From NCBI RefSeq assembly GCF_900115015.1, contig NZ_FOUZ01000003.1, forward strand, positions 124,001 through 188,000: a stretch of 64,000 bases of DNA. Direction: 5' to 3'. Each line of letters begins with the position of its first letter. Within the stretch, counting starts at the first letter, position 1. Positions 41,932 through 49,324 of the stretch are shown here, piece by piece. The notes under the pieces were generated by a model. The model ran no database searches, was not told where the DNA came from, and saw only the letters and a program-made list of their open reading frames with translations. Position numbers and translations under genes: made by a program. Origin of the DNA: Algoriella xinjiangensis (GTDB taxonomy: Bacteria > Bacteroidota > Bacteroidia > Flavobacteriales > Weeksellaceae).

Positions 41932-42990
41932 TTAAATCTTACGACTTAAGTCTGTCAAAGTTTCTATTAATTTACTGTTTTCTTCTTCCGTTCCAACTGT
42001 TATTCTTAGGCAATTTTCGCATAAATCATCATTCGTTCGGTTTCTGATAATGATTCCTTTTTCTAGAAATTCGTCGTATCGTTTATTGGCGTTATCTACT
42101 TTTATTAGTATGAAATTAGCATCACTTGGATAGATTTTTTCAACAAAAGAACAATTTTCTAAAGCTTGTTTTAAAACGGCTTTTTGCTCGATTAAAACTT
42201 GCATTATTGCGTTGATTTTCTCATAATCTTTAAGAATTTCAATCGCTTTATTTTGTGTTAATTGATTGACATTATAAGGAGGTTTAATTTTGTTTAAAAC
42301 CGAAATAATTTCTTTCCTTGCGTATAAAATTCCTAATCGAATTCCAGCCAAACCAACTGCTTTAGACAAGGTTTGAGTAACAATAATGTTAGGGTAATTT
42401 TCTAATTCATAAATCCAAGATTTTTCATCACAAAAATCAATATAAGCTTCATCGATAACTACTAAGCCATCAAAATTTTCAACAATTTCTGTTAGTGTAT
42501 TTCGTTTGATAATTTCTCCTGTCGGATTATTTGGCGAACACAAGAAAATCATCTTTGTATTGGCATCAACTTTAGAAAAAATATCATCTAAATTTGGTTG
42601 AAAATCGGTAATATTCAATAATGATTTTCGATATTCAACAGCATTTAAATTCGCTAAAACCGAATACATTCCGTACGATGGCGAAATTGAAATAACATTG
42701 TCTTGATTGGGTTCGCAAAATGCTCTAAAAATCAAATCTAAAACTTCGTCGCTTCCATTTCCTAACACCATGTTTTCAGTCGAAATATTTTTAATTTGAC
42801 TTAAAATTTGTTTCAAATCACGTTGTTGTGGATCAGGATAACGATTCAATCCATTGTTGTAAGGATTTTCGTTGGCATCTAAAAAAATCAAATCTTTAGA
42901 AGCGTCTTTAAATTCGTCTCGAGCCGATGAATAGGCTTTCATGGCCAAAATATTGGGACGAATAATTTTATTTAAATTAAAGTTTTTCAT
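41932..42990 (-). CDS. hisC: Histidinol-phosphate aminotransferase
   Basis: A 352-residue fold-type I PLP enzyme for step 7. ANENPYNNGLNRYPDPQ is the N-terminal substrate segment. LGNGSDEVLDLIFRAF, FLCSPNNPTGEI and VVIDEAYIDF line the PLP pocket. TQTLSKAVGLAGIRLGI carries the Schiff-base Lys, and RITVGTEEEN is at the C-terminus. It starts 55 bases after hisD, across an inverted-repeat spacer. Confidence 0.97.
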   Translation of the reverse strand: MKNFNLNKIIRPNILAMKAYSSARDEFKDASKDLIFLDANENPYNNGLNRYPDPQQRDLKQILSQIKNISTENMVLGNGSDEVLDLIFRAFCEPNQDNVISISPSYGMYSVLANLNAVEYRKSLLNITDFQPNLDDIFSKVDANTKMIFLCSPNNPTGEIIKRNTLTEIVENFDGLVVIDEAYIDFCDEKSWIYELENYPNIIVTQTLSKAVGLAGIRLGILYARKEIISVLNKIKPPYNVNQLTQNKAIEILKDYEKINAIMQVLIEQKAVLKQALENCSFVEKIYPSDANFILIKVDNANKRYDEFLEKGIIIRNRTNDDLCENCLRITVGTEEENSKLIETLTDLSRKI

Positions 42991-43075
42991 TTTTAATAGT
43001 TGTAAGATATAGGATATTAAGATGTAAGATTTTTTGAATGTTATTTTATGACTGTGAAATCTTATTTCTTAAATC
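42991..43075. repeat. Inverted repeat spanning the hisC/hisD spacer
   Basis: AAGATGTAAGATTT on the left pairs in part with AAATCTTA on the right, which reaches into the hisD 3' end. It is of the same TAAGAT type as the other his spacers. Confidence 0.5.
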
Positions 43076-44347
43076 TAACAATCTTAGTGATACTGCATTT
43101 TTGTGCGCAAATAATTCCTCGGCTTCGGCCATTAATTCGATTGCTGGACCAATATTTTGAATTCCTTCCGCTGATAATTTTTGGAACGTAATTTTCTTGA
43201 TAAAACTATCGAAAGAAACTCCCGAATAATTTTTCGCATACCCATTTGTTGGCAACGTGTGATTGGTTCCTGAAGCGTAATCTCCAGCGCTTTCGCACGA
43301 ATAATTTCCTAAGAAAACAGAACCTGCATTGATGATTTTCGGAATATAATTTTCTGCGCTTTCACAAGCAAAAATTAAATGTTCGGGTGCGTAAATATTA
43401 GAAAAAGAAAGACATTCATCAATTGAATTTAATACAATTCCTCTTGAATTTTCTAAAGCTTTTGCTGCAAATTCTGCGCGTGGCAAAACAGCTAATTGAG
43501 ATTCTAATTCAATAATTGTTTCGTTCAAAGTTTGCTCATTATTCGTCAACAAAATCACTTGAGAATCGCTTCCGTGCTCGGCTTGCGACAATAAATCGGC
43601 AGCCACATATTTAGGAACAGAAGTTTCATCGGCAATCACCAAAACTTCACTTGGACCAGCGGGCATATCAATCGCAACGCCAAAATTTTGAGCCACTTGC
43701 TTTGCTGCCGTTACATATTGATTTCCTGGGCCAAATATTTTATCAACTTTCTGAATTGTTTCTGTACCAAAAGTTAACGCGCCAATCGCTTGAATTCCGC
43801 CAACTTTATATATTTTTTCAATTCCAATTAAATTCGCTGTATATAAAATCGCAGGATGAATTTTACCTTTTTTGTTAGGCGGCGTGCACAAAATAATGTT
43901 TTTGCAACTCGCTAAATTCGCAGGAATTCCTAACATTAAAGTCGTAGAAAATAATGGCGCCGTTCCGCCAGGAATATAGATTCCTACGTTTTCGATTCCG
44001 CGGGATTCTCTCCAACAATTAACACCTTTTGTGGTTTCAATAACATTAATTTCTTCACGTTGAGCCGTGTGAAACTTCTCAATATTAGAAGCTGCTAATT
44101 GAATCGCTTGTTTTAAATCTTCCGAAATTAACGATTTAGCCTCTTCAATTTCATCAACAGAAACGGCTAATTTTTCAATTTTAACTTGATCGAATTTCTC
44201 CGTAAAATCGATTAAAGCTTGATCTTTATTTGTTTGAATTTCATTAAAAACATCCAAAACAAGTGCTTGTAAATCTTGCGCTTCTTTTGTTGGTCGCTTG
44301 GTTAATTCCGTCCAATCAGAAAGTGGTGGATTGATATAAGTTTTCAT
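43046..44347 (-). CDS. hisD: Histidinol dehydrogenase
   Basis: This 433-residue enzyme performs the last two oxidations of histidine synthesis with NAD and Zn. GIYIPGGTAPLFSTTLMLGIPA, GGIQAIGALTFGTETI and DMPAGPSEVLVIADE form the NAD and substrate pockets. LLSQAEHGSDSQV holds Zn ligands, and YAPEHLIF and GDYASGTNHTLPT the catalytic His region. It starts 2 bases after the hisG stop. Confidence 0.97.
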   Translation of the reverse strand: MKTYINPPLSDWTELTKRPTKEAQDLQALVLDVFNEIQTNKDQALIDFTEKFDQVKIEKLAVSVDEIEEAKSLISEDLKQAIQLAASNIEKFHTAQREEINVIETTKGVNCWRESRGIENVGIYIPGGTAPLFSTTLMLGIPANLASCKNIILCTPPNKKGKIHPAILYTANLIGIEKIYKVGGIQAIGALTFGTETIQKVDKIFGPGNQYVTAAKQVAQNFGVAIDMPAGPSEVLVIADETSVPKYVAADLLSQAEHGSDSQVILLTNNEQTLNETIIELESQLAVLPRAEFAAKALENSRGIVLNSIDECLSFSNIYAPEHLIFACESAENYIPKIINAGSVFLGNYSCESAGDYASGTNHTLPTNGYAKNYSGVSFDSFIKKITFQKLSAEGIQNIGPAIELMAEAEELFAHKNAVSLRLLDLRNKISQS

Positions 44348-44349
44348 AA

Positions 44350-45207
44350 TTATAAAATCATTTTTTCAATTTCTAAGACCAAAATTCCTTCAGCACCAAA
44401 AGCTTTTAATTGTTCGATAATATCCCAAAAAGTATCTTCCTTGATTACGGTATGAACTGATGACCAGCCTTTTTCGGCCAATGGAAGCACAGTTGGCGAT
44501 TTCATGCCTGGTAATAAAGTGATGATTTCGTCTAATTTATCGTTTGGCGCATTTAGTAAAATGTATTTGTTTTCTGAAGATTGTTTGACAGCTTCGATTC
44601 GGAATAATAAACGATCTAAAATCGCTTGTTTTTCTGCGTCTAAATTTTGATTTCCGATTAAAACTGCTTGAGATTCTACGACTGTTTCAACTTGTTTTAA
44701 ACCATTTGTTAGTAAAGTTGAACCAGTAGAAACGATATCGAAAATGGCGTTTGCTAAACCAATACTTGGTGCGATTTCTACGCTTCCGCCGATTTCTTCA
44801 ATCTTTACATTGATGTTATTTTCTTGGAAGAAATTTCTTAGTATTGTTGGATATGAAGTGGCTATTTTTTTGCCTTCGAAATAAGTTAAATCTGTGTAGA
44901 TTTCGTCTTTTGGAATGGCTAAACACATTTTGCATCCGGCAAAACCTAATTGACGAATACTTGTTACGTCTTTATTTTTTTCCCAAACTTCGTTTTCGCC
45001 TAAAATTCCTATGTCAGCAACACCTTGTTCTACATATTGCGGAATATCGTCGTCGCGAAGAAACAAAACTTCGATAGGGAAATTAGAAGATTCGGTTCTT
45101 AATTTTCGGTTACTTGTAGAGATTTTAATCCCACAATCTTTTAATAAATCAAGTGATTTTTCACTTAGTCTTCCACTTTTTTGAATGGCTATTTTTAATT
45201 TACTCAT
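44350..45207 (-). CDS. hisG: ATP phosphoribosyltransferase, long form
   Basis: The 285-residue HisG catalyses the committed step and is the target of histidine feedback inhibition. The N-terminus MSKLKIAIQKSGRLSEKS is canonical. VADIGILGENEVWE, KIATSYPTILRNFF, and the PRPP-binding loop IFDIVSTGSTLLTNGL are present. The C-terminal ACT-like regulatory domain ends in WDIIEQLKAFGAEGILVLEIE. This is the long form, which does not need HisZ. I chose the ATG at 45207; the longer frame to 45288 runs back through the attenuator terminator. Confidence 0.97.
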   Translation of the reverse strand: MSKLKIAIQKSGRLSEKSLDLLKDCGIKISTSNRKLRTESSNFPIEVLFLRDDDIPQYVEQGVADIGILGENEVWEKNKDVTSIRQLGFAGCKMCLAIPKDEIYTDLTYFEGKKIATSYPTILRNFFQENNINVKIEEIGGSVEIAPSIGLANAIFDIVSTGSTLLTNGLKQVETVVESQAVLIGNQNLDAEKQAILDRLLFRIEAVKQSSENKYILLNAPNDKLDEIITLLPGMKSPTVLPLAEKGWSSVHTVIKEDTFWDIIEQLKAFGAEGILVLEIEKMIL

Positions 45208-45261
45208 TTTAGTTTTTATTAATTTTGAGTAAATCGATGCGGAAAGTGCGTTATGAAAGCA

Positions 45262-45296
45262 TAAAAAAATCCCGATTGATTTACTCAAACGGGATT
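45262..45296 (-). terminator. Attenuator (intrinsic terminator) of the his operon
   Basis: On the minus strand AATCCCG and CGGGATT form the base of the stem. An inner TTGA/TCAA helix with loop GTAAA follows, then a run of seven T. It lies between the His leader peptide and hisG. The 5' arm, CGTTTGAGT (plus 45283-45291), can instead pair with ACTCAAGCG in the leader. Confidence 0.88.
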
Positions 45297-45325
45297 AGAT
45301 ATTTTGATAAATTAATTACATATCA

Positions 45326-45385
45326 CTATCTGCTCGCTTGAGTGCAAGTATGATGGTGATGATGATGTAATTGATTTGTAAACAT
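45326..45385 (-). CDS. hisL: his operon leader peptide with six consecutive histidines
   Basis: The minus strand encodes MFTNQLHHHHHHTCTQASR and a TAG stop: 19 residues with a run of six His codons (CAT CAT CAT CAC CAT CAT). It starts 19 bases after a -7 box and is followed by an antiterminator segment (45335-45343, within its own 3' end) and the attenuator at 45262-45296. In enteric bacteria hisL works this way: scarcity of charged tRNA-His stalls the ribosome in the His run and lets the antiterminator form. The symbol is used by analogy of function; there is no homology at protein level beyond the His run. Confidence 0.92.
   Translation of the reverse strand: MFTNQLHHHHHHTCTQASR
45335..45343 (-). 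promoter_or_regulatory. Antiterminator segment of the his leader
   Basis: The coding-strand ACTCAAGCG lies just after the His codons and can pair over 9 bases, with one G-U, with CGTTTGAGT, the 5' arm of the attenuator (45283-45291). It can also join a local CTTG-CACT-CAAG hairpin, giving the classic alternative folds. Confidence 0.75.
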
Positions 45386-45403
45386 TTTCTTTATTTGTTG
45401 TGT

Positions 45404-45411
45404 CAAATGTA
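45404..45411 (-). promoter_or_regulatory. -7 element of the his operon
   Basis: CAAATGTA on the plus strand is TACATTTG on the coding strand, fitting TAnnTTTG. It is 18 bases upstream of the leader ATG. A TTTG string about 16 bases further upstream may act as the -33. Confidence 0.6.
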
Positions 45412-45446
45412 TAAATGATTTTTGAAACAAATTAAAAAATAAGTAA

Positions 45447-46322
45447 TTATTTTTTGATAAATTTCTTAGAAAGGATTTTATCTCCTGTTTTTATTTTGAT
45501 AATATAGGTTCCTGTATTTAAATGTTCTACATTGATTGATTGTTGTTTATCTGATTTTAAAACAGATTTTCCAACTAAATTATATACCTCAATTGAATCT
45601 ACTTTTTTAGTTGTACGAATATTTAAAATATCAGAAGTAGGGTTTGGGTAAACAGTGAATTGATTGTCTGAAAGATCTGTAGTAGCCATGTTTTCATTAT
45701 TTGTAACATATACATTATCTACATAAAAACCAGAACCATAATTATCAAGTTCAAAATCAAATTCAACAATTTCTGTAGCTGTAGTATTCATTGTGCGCAC
45801 CAATTTATTGTCTAAATAGTACTTAATTGTTTTTGTTGTTAAATCAATTTCAGATTTAATATTATACCATTTTTTAGGTGTCCAAGTGCCAACTTCTTCA
45901 AAATCTGCATCTGCTCCAATTGAAATAGCGCCAGTGTAATCAAAATAAAATCCACCTAGATAATCAAAATCCGAATTGTATAAAGATAACATGTCATAAT
46001 CCGAATTGTCGGTATCTTCTAAATAAACATCTGCAGAAAGTGTGAATTTAGAAAGTGTCGGTAATTCATATAAAATTCCTCCCCAATCACCTTCAGCAGC
46101 GGTATTTGTTTGTACATAAACAGAATTTACACCTTCAGAAGCTAATGTTTTTACGACATTAGAAGTACTTGAAGTAACATATCCCCAATTGTACCAATTT
46201 TGTTGCCCATTCATACTTCCTAATGTAAAACCTTCGGAAGTTTCGAAAGATATTTTTTTGCTTTGTGCAATAGTGTTAATCGATAAAATGCTTAATAAGC
46301 CAACTAGTAAATGTTTTTTCAT
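45447..46322 (-). CDS. T9SS type A sorting-domain secreted protein
   Basis: A 291-residue precursor with signal peptide SINTIAQ. A jelly-roll-like middle region (FTLSADVYLEDTDNSDYDMLSLYNSD, WYNIKSEIDLTTKTIKYYLD) suggests a concanavalin/LamG-like binding module. The C-terminal sorting domain has VYPNPTSDILNIRT, IEVYNLVGKSVLK and LNTGTYIIKIKT, ending KKFIKK. It is exported through the type IX system and anchored or released at the surface. Its ligand is unknown. The gene lies just upstream of the his promoter on the same strand. Confidence 0.85.
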   Translation of the reverse strand: MKKHLLVGLLSILSINTIAQSKKISFETSEGFTLGSMNGQQNWYNWGYVTSSTSNVVKTLASEGVNSVYVQTNTAAEGDWGGILYELPTLSKFTLSADVYLEDTDNSDYDMLSLYNSDFDYLGGFYFDYTGAISIGADADFEEVGTWTPKKWYNIKSEIDLTTKTIKYYLDNKLVRTMNTTATEIVEFDFELDNYGSGFYVDNVYVTNNENMATTDLSDNQFTVYPNPTSDILNIRTTKKVDSIEVYNLVGKSVLKSDKQQSINVEHLNTGTYIIKIKTGDKILSKKFIKK

Positions 46323-46448
46323 ATTGTTTTAATTTTTAAATATTTAAGAAGCAAAAATGAATTTTTTTTTTGAGATAAAAAATAAAACAATATTATATTT
46401 GAGTTAGGTATAATCCTTGCAGATAATAAATATATCTTTAATTTAGAG

Positions 46449-46456
46449 TAATTTTG
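46449..46456 (+). promoter_or_regulatory. -7 element of hflX
   Basis: TAATTTTG fits TAnnTTTG, 19 bases before the hflX ATG. A second candidate TATATTTG lies at 46394-46401. Confidence 0.45.
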
Positions 46457-46475
46457 TAAAAAATCTATTAAATAG

Positions 46476-47714
46476 ATGTTAGAAAAAAAAGAAACACAAT
46501 ACGAAAAAGTAGTTTTAATTGGATTGGTTACACAAAAGCAATCTGAAGAAAAACTGACTGAATATATGGATGAATTAGAGTTCTTAACTTACACAGCTGG
46601 TGCTGAAGTTGCGACTCGTTTCACTCAGAAAGTTGACAAACCAGATCCCAAATTTTTTGTTGGGAGTGGAAAACTGAACGAAATTTTAGAATATGTTGTA
46701 GCAAATAATATTGATACATTAATTTTTGATGATGAATTATCACCATCTCAATTAAAAAATATCGAAAAAGTTGTAGAGCGTAAAGTAATTGATCGTACAC
46801 AGTTAATATTAGATATTTTTGCACAACGTGCACAAACTTCTTATGCGCGTACGCAAGTAGAATTGGCACAATATCAATATTTATTACCTCGATTAACGCG
46901 TATGTGGACTCACTTAGAGCGTCAGCGTGGTGGTATTGGTATGCGTGGTCCTGGAGAAACAGAGATAGAAACGGATAGACGTATCATTCGTGATCGTATT
47001 ACGTTGTTAAAAGATAAACTGAAAACGGTTGACAGACAAATGGCAACACAACGTAAAAATCGTGGTGCATTGGTTCGTGTGGCTTTAGTTGGTTACACAA
47101 ACGTTGGTAAATCTACGTTGATGAATGTTTTGTCGAAGTCGGATGTTTTTGCAGAAGACAAATTATTTGCAACATTAGACACAACAGTTCGCAAAGTTGT
47201 AATTGGTAATTTACCATTTTTATTAACAGATACAGTAGGGTTTATACGCAAATTACCAACTCAATTGATTGAGTCATTTAAGTCTACATTAGACGAGGTT
47301 CGCGAAGCAGATTTATTGATTCATGTAGTTGATATTTCTCACGAAAGTTTCGAAGATCACGTAAATTCTGTAAACGAAATTTTAGCTGAAATCGATTCAA
47401 AAGATAAACCAACAATTATGGTTTTTAATAAAATTGATAATTTCTCATATATTGAGAAAGCTGAAGACGATTTATCTGAAATGAAATTCGAAAATTATTC
47501 GTTAGAAGATTGGAAACGTACTTGGATGTCGAAAAATGAATATGAAACATTATTTATTTCAGCAACAGAAAATGATAATTTAGAAGAATTACGAAAAGCA
47601 CTTTACGAAAAAGTGAAAGAAATTCACATGAAACGTTTTCCGTACAATAATTTCTTATTTCAATATTATGAAGAGGAAGTTGAAGAAGAAGATGATTCTC
47701 AAGACGAAGAATAA
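46476..47714 (+). CDS. hflX: GTPase HflX
   Basis: A 412-residue ribosome-associated GTPase thought to rescue or split stalled and hibernating ribosomes. The N-terminal HflX domain has GSGKLNEI and DDELSPSQLKNIE, followed by RMWTHLERQRGGIGMRGPGETEIETDRR. The G domain follows with VGYTNVGKST (G1), LDTT (G2), DTVGF (G3) and NKID (G4). The acidic tail EEEVEEEDDSQDEE is notable. It ends in its own terminator. Confidence 0.96.
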   Translation: MLEKKETQYEKVVLIGLVTQKQSEEKLTEYMDELEFLTYTAGAEVATRFTQKVDKPDPKFFVGSGKLNEILEYVVANNIDTLIFDDELSPSQLKNIEKVVERKVIDRTQLILDIFAQRAQTSYARTQVELAQYQYLLPRLTRMWTHLERQRGGIGMRGPGETEIETDRRIIRDRITLLKDKLKTVDRQMATQRKNRGALVRVALVGYTNVGKSTLMNVLSKSDVFAEDKLFATLDTTVRKVVIGNLPFLLTDTVGFIRKLPTQLIESFKSTLDEVREADLLIHVVDISHESFEDHVNSVNEILAEIDSKDKPTIMVFNKIDNFSYIEKAEDDLSEMKFENYSLEDWKRTWMSKNEYETLFISATENDNLEELRKALYEKVKEIHMKRFPYNNFLFQYYEEEVEEEDDSQDEE

Positions 47715-47717
47715 AGT

Positions 47718-47749
47718 AAAAAGAGTTCAATTTATTGAGCTCTTTTTTT
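47718..47749 (+). terminator. Terminator after hflX
   Basis: A 12-bp stem AAAGAGTTCAAT / ATTGAGCTCTTT with one G-T pair and a run of T. Confidence 0.8.
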
Positions 47750-47780
47750 GTACATTCAAATTATAATTTTTTTTGAATTT

Positions 47781-48491
47781 ATGGTTTTAAATGATATAAA
47801 ATCGACACTTGCAGATTTATCGGATAAAGATAAATCTAAAATACTTTCGCGTTATTTCAAAACTGGAAAAGGAGAATATGGCGAAGGCGATATTTTTCTA
47901 GGAATTACGGTTCCTAATCAGCGTTTGGTTGCGAAAGAATTTTATCAAAAAGTTTCGTTGGAAGAAATTAAAGATTTGTTGAGTTTCGATATTCACGAAT
48001 ATCGCTTAACAGCTTTATTAATGTTAGTTTTGAAATACGAAAAATCTAAAAATGATAAAGAAAGAAAACAATTTATTGATTTTTATTTAAGTCAAACTGC
48101 TCGAATTAACAATTGGGATTTGGTTGATACAAGTTGTTACAAAATTTTAGGACATTATTGTTTTCATCACAAACAAGAGAATTTATTGTATGATTTGGCA
48201 AAATCGGATGATTTATGGGAAAAACGAATCGCAATTGTTTCGACTTATTGTTATATAAAAAATAAAACACTCGATATTGTTCCAGAAATTGTCGTGATGA
48301 ATATAAATCATCCGCACGATTTAATGCACAAAGCAAATGGTTGGATGTTGCGCGAAATGGGAAAGCGCGATGAAGAAAAGTTGATTAATTTTTTGGATGA
48401 ATTTGCAACCAAATTACCACGAACATCTTTGCGTTATGCCGTAGAAAAAATAGATCCTACATTAAAAGATTATTACATGAAATTAAAATAA
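47781..48491 (+). CDS. DNA alkylation repair protein (AlkD-like)
   Basis: A 236-residue all-helical HEAT-like repeat protein of the AlkC/AlkD superfamily, which excises N3/N7-alkylated bases. The pattern GEGDIFLGITVPNQRLVAKEFY, EYRLTALLMLVLKYE, NNWDLVDTSCYKILG and KRIAIVSTYCYIK matches the AlkD substrate groove, including the Trp-Asp pair. I chose the ATG at 47781 because the longer frame (47748) would start inside the hflX terminator. It ends in a strong hairpin. Confidence 0.88.
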   Translation: MVLNDIKSTLADLSDKDKSKILSRYFKTGKGEYGEGDIFLGITVPNQRLVAKEFYQKVSLEEIKDLLSFDIHEYRLTALLMLVLKYEKSKNDKERKQFIDFYLSQTARINNWDLVDTSCYKILGHYCFHHKQENLLYDLAKSDDLWEKRIAIVSTYCYIKNKTLDIVPEIVVMNINHPHDLMHKANGWMLREMGKRDEEKLINFLDEFATKLPRTSLRYAVEKIDPTLKDYYMKLK

Positions 48492-48492
48492 A

Positions 48493-48518
48493 AAAAGTCG
48501 CTTAATAAGCGACTTTTT
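48493..48518. terminator. Bidirectional terminator between the AlkD-like and Crp/Fnr genes
   Basis: An 11-bp stem AAAAGTCGCTT / AAGCGACTTTT with a 4-base loop, with A and T tracts on both sides, between convergent genes. Confidence 0.85.
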
Positions 48519-48539
48519 AAACGATATAAAAGTAAATTT

Positions 48540-49247
48540 TTATAAAATAACGTGACCTAATTTAGTTAATTTCTGATGATCTAAAACTTTAATTTTACGA
48601 CCTTCAACTTCGATTAATTCATCGGTTTTGAATTCAGAAATTAATCGGATTGCAGATTCTGTCGCAGTTCCTATTAAATTGGCCATTTCTTCTCGTGTTA
48701 GCGAGATGTTGATAAAACCATCTTTATCTGTACCTAATTTTCCTTCTAATAAAAGTAAAACTTCGGCCAAACGTTCTCTTACTGTTTTTTGTGCTAAATA
48801 AGTAATTGTACGTGCGTATTCACCTAAATCTTTTGCAATTCGTTGTAAAACATTAAAGGCTAATTTTGGATTAACTTCTAATAATTTTAAAAAGAATTTT
48901 TCTGGAATATAGTAAATTTCAATTGGCGTCATTGCAGTAGCAGATGCACCAAAAACTTCTTGACTCAAAATAGATCGATAACCAATGATATCTCCTTCGT
49001 TTATGAAACGTAGAATTTGCTCTTTGCCGTTAAAACCTATTTTGAAAAGTTTGGCTGTTCCTTTCATTACGCAGTAGATTCCTTTCGGTGTATTACCTTC
49101 TTGGATAATTTCGTCCCCTTTTTTTAGGTTAAAAATCTTTTTCTCTTGCTCAAACTCCAATAATTCCTCTTTACTAAAAACCCCAAAAGACTCTGGGTTA
49201 TCAAACATCGCTTTAATCGACTCTACATTCTCATTAAACTCTGACAT
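48540..49247 (-). CDS. Crp/Fnr-family transcriptional regulator
   Basis: A 235-residue regulator. The cyclic-nucleotide-binding-fold sensor domain (LKKGDEIIQEGNTPKGIYCVMKGTAKLFK, EGDIIGYRSILS) is followed by a dimer helix and a winged helix-turn-helix (LTREEMANLIGTATESAIRLISEFK). It lacks the N-terminal Cys cluster of the Fe-S protein FNR, having only one Cys in the sensor domain, so oxygen sensing through a cluster is unlikely. It is divergent from the cbb3 genes and shares with them a region with a perfect palindrome, suggesting control of the oxidase and itself. Confidence 0.9.
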   Translation of the reverse strand: MSEFNENVESIKAMFDNPESFGVFSKEELLEFEQEKKIFNLKKGDEIIQEGNTPKGIYCVMKGTAKLFKIGFNGKEQILRFINEGDIIGYRSILSQEVFGASATAMTPIEIYYIPEKFFLKLLEVNPKLAFNVLQRIAKDLGEYARTITYLAQKTVRERLAEVLLLLEGKLGTDKDGFINISLTREEMANLIGTATESAIRLISEFKTDELIEVEGRKIKVLDHQKLTKLGHVIL

Positions 49248-49275
49248 CTCCTAATAGTTTATGACTTAATTCATA

Positions 49276-49315
49276 CAAAGTTAACGTTAATTCTGCTAAA
49301 AGGAAAGTATTTTTG
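49276..49315. promoter_or_regulatory. Divergent promoter with palindromic operator candidate (crp / ccoI)
   Basis: CAAAGTTA at 49276-49283 is the minus-strand -7 of the Crp/Fnr gene. TATTTTTG at 49308-49315 is the plus-strand -7 of ccoI. The 10-bp perfect palindrome TTAACGTTAA (49281-49290) overlaps the first and lies about 18 bases upstream of the second, where the -33 would be. This is a plausible Crp/Fnr-type site that would repress one gene and activate the other. Confidence 0.6.
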
Positions 49316-49324
49316 TAAAATAGT

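Noticed and set aside
45208-45288. N-terminal extension of HisG
   Set aside because: It runs through the attenuator terminator; the native HisG N-terminus starts at the ATG at 45207.
45343-45370. GAT/GTG trinucleotide microsatellite upstream of hisG
   Set aside because: On the minus strand it is the run of six His codons of a leader peptide with start, stop, antiterminator and terminator in place.
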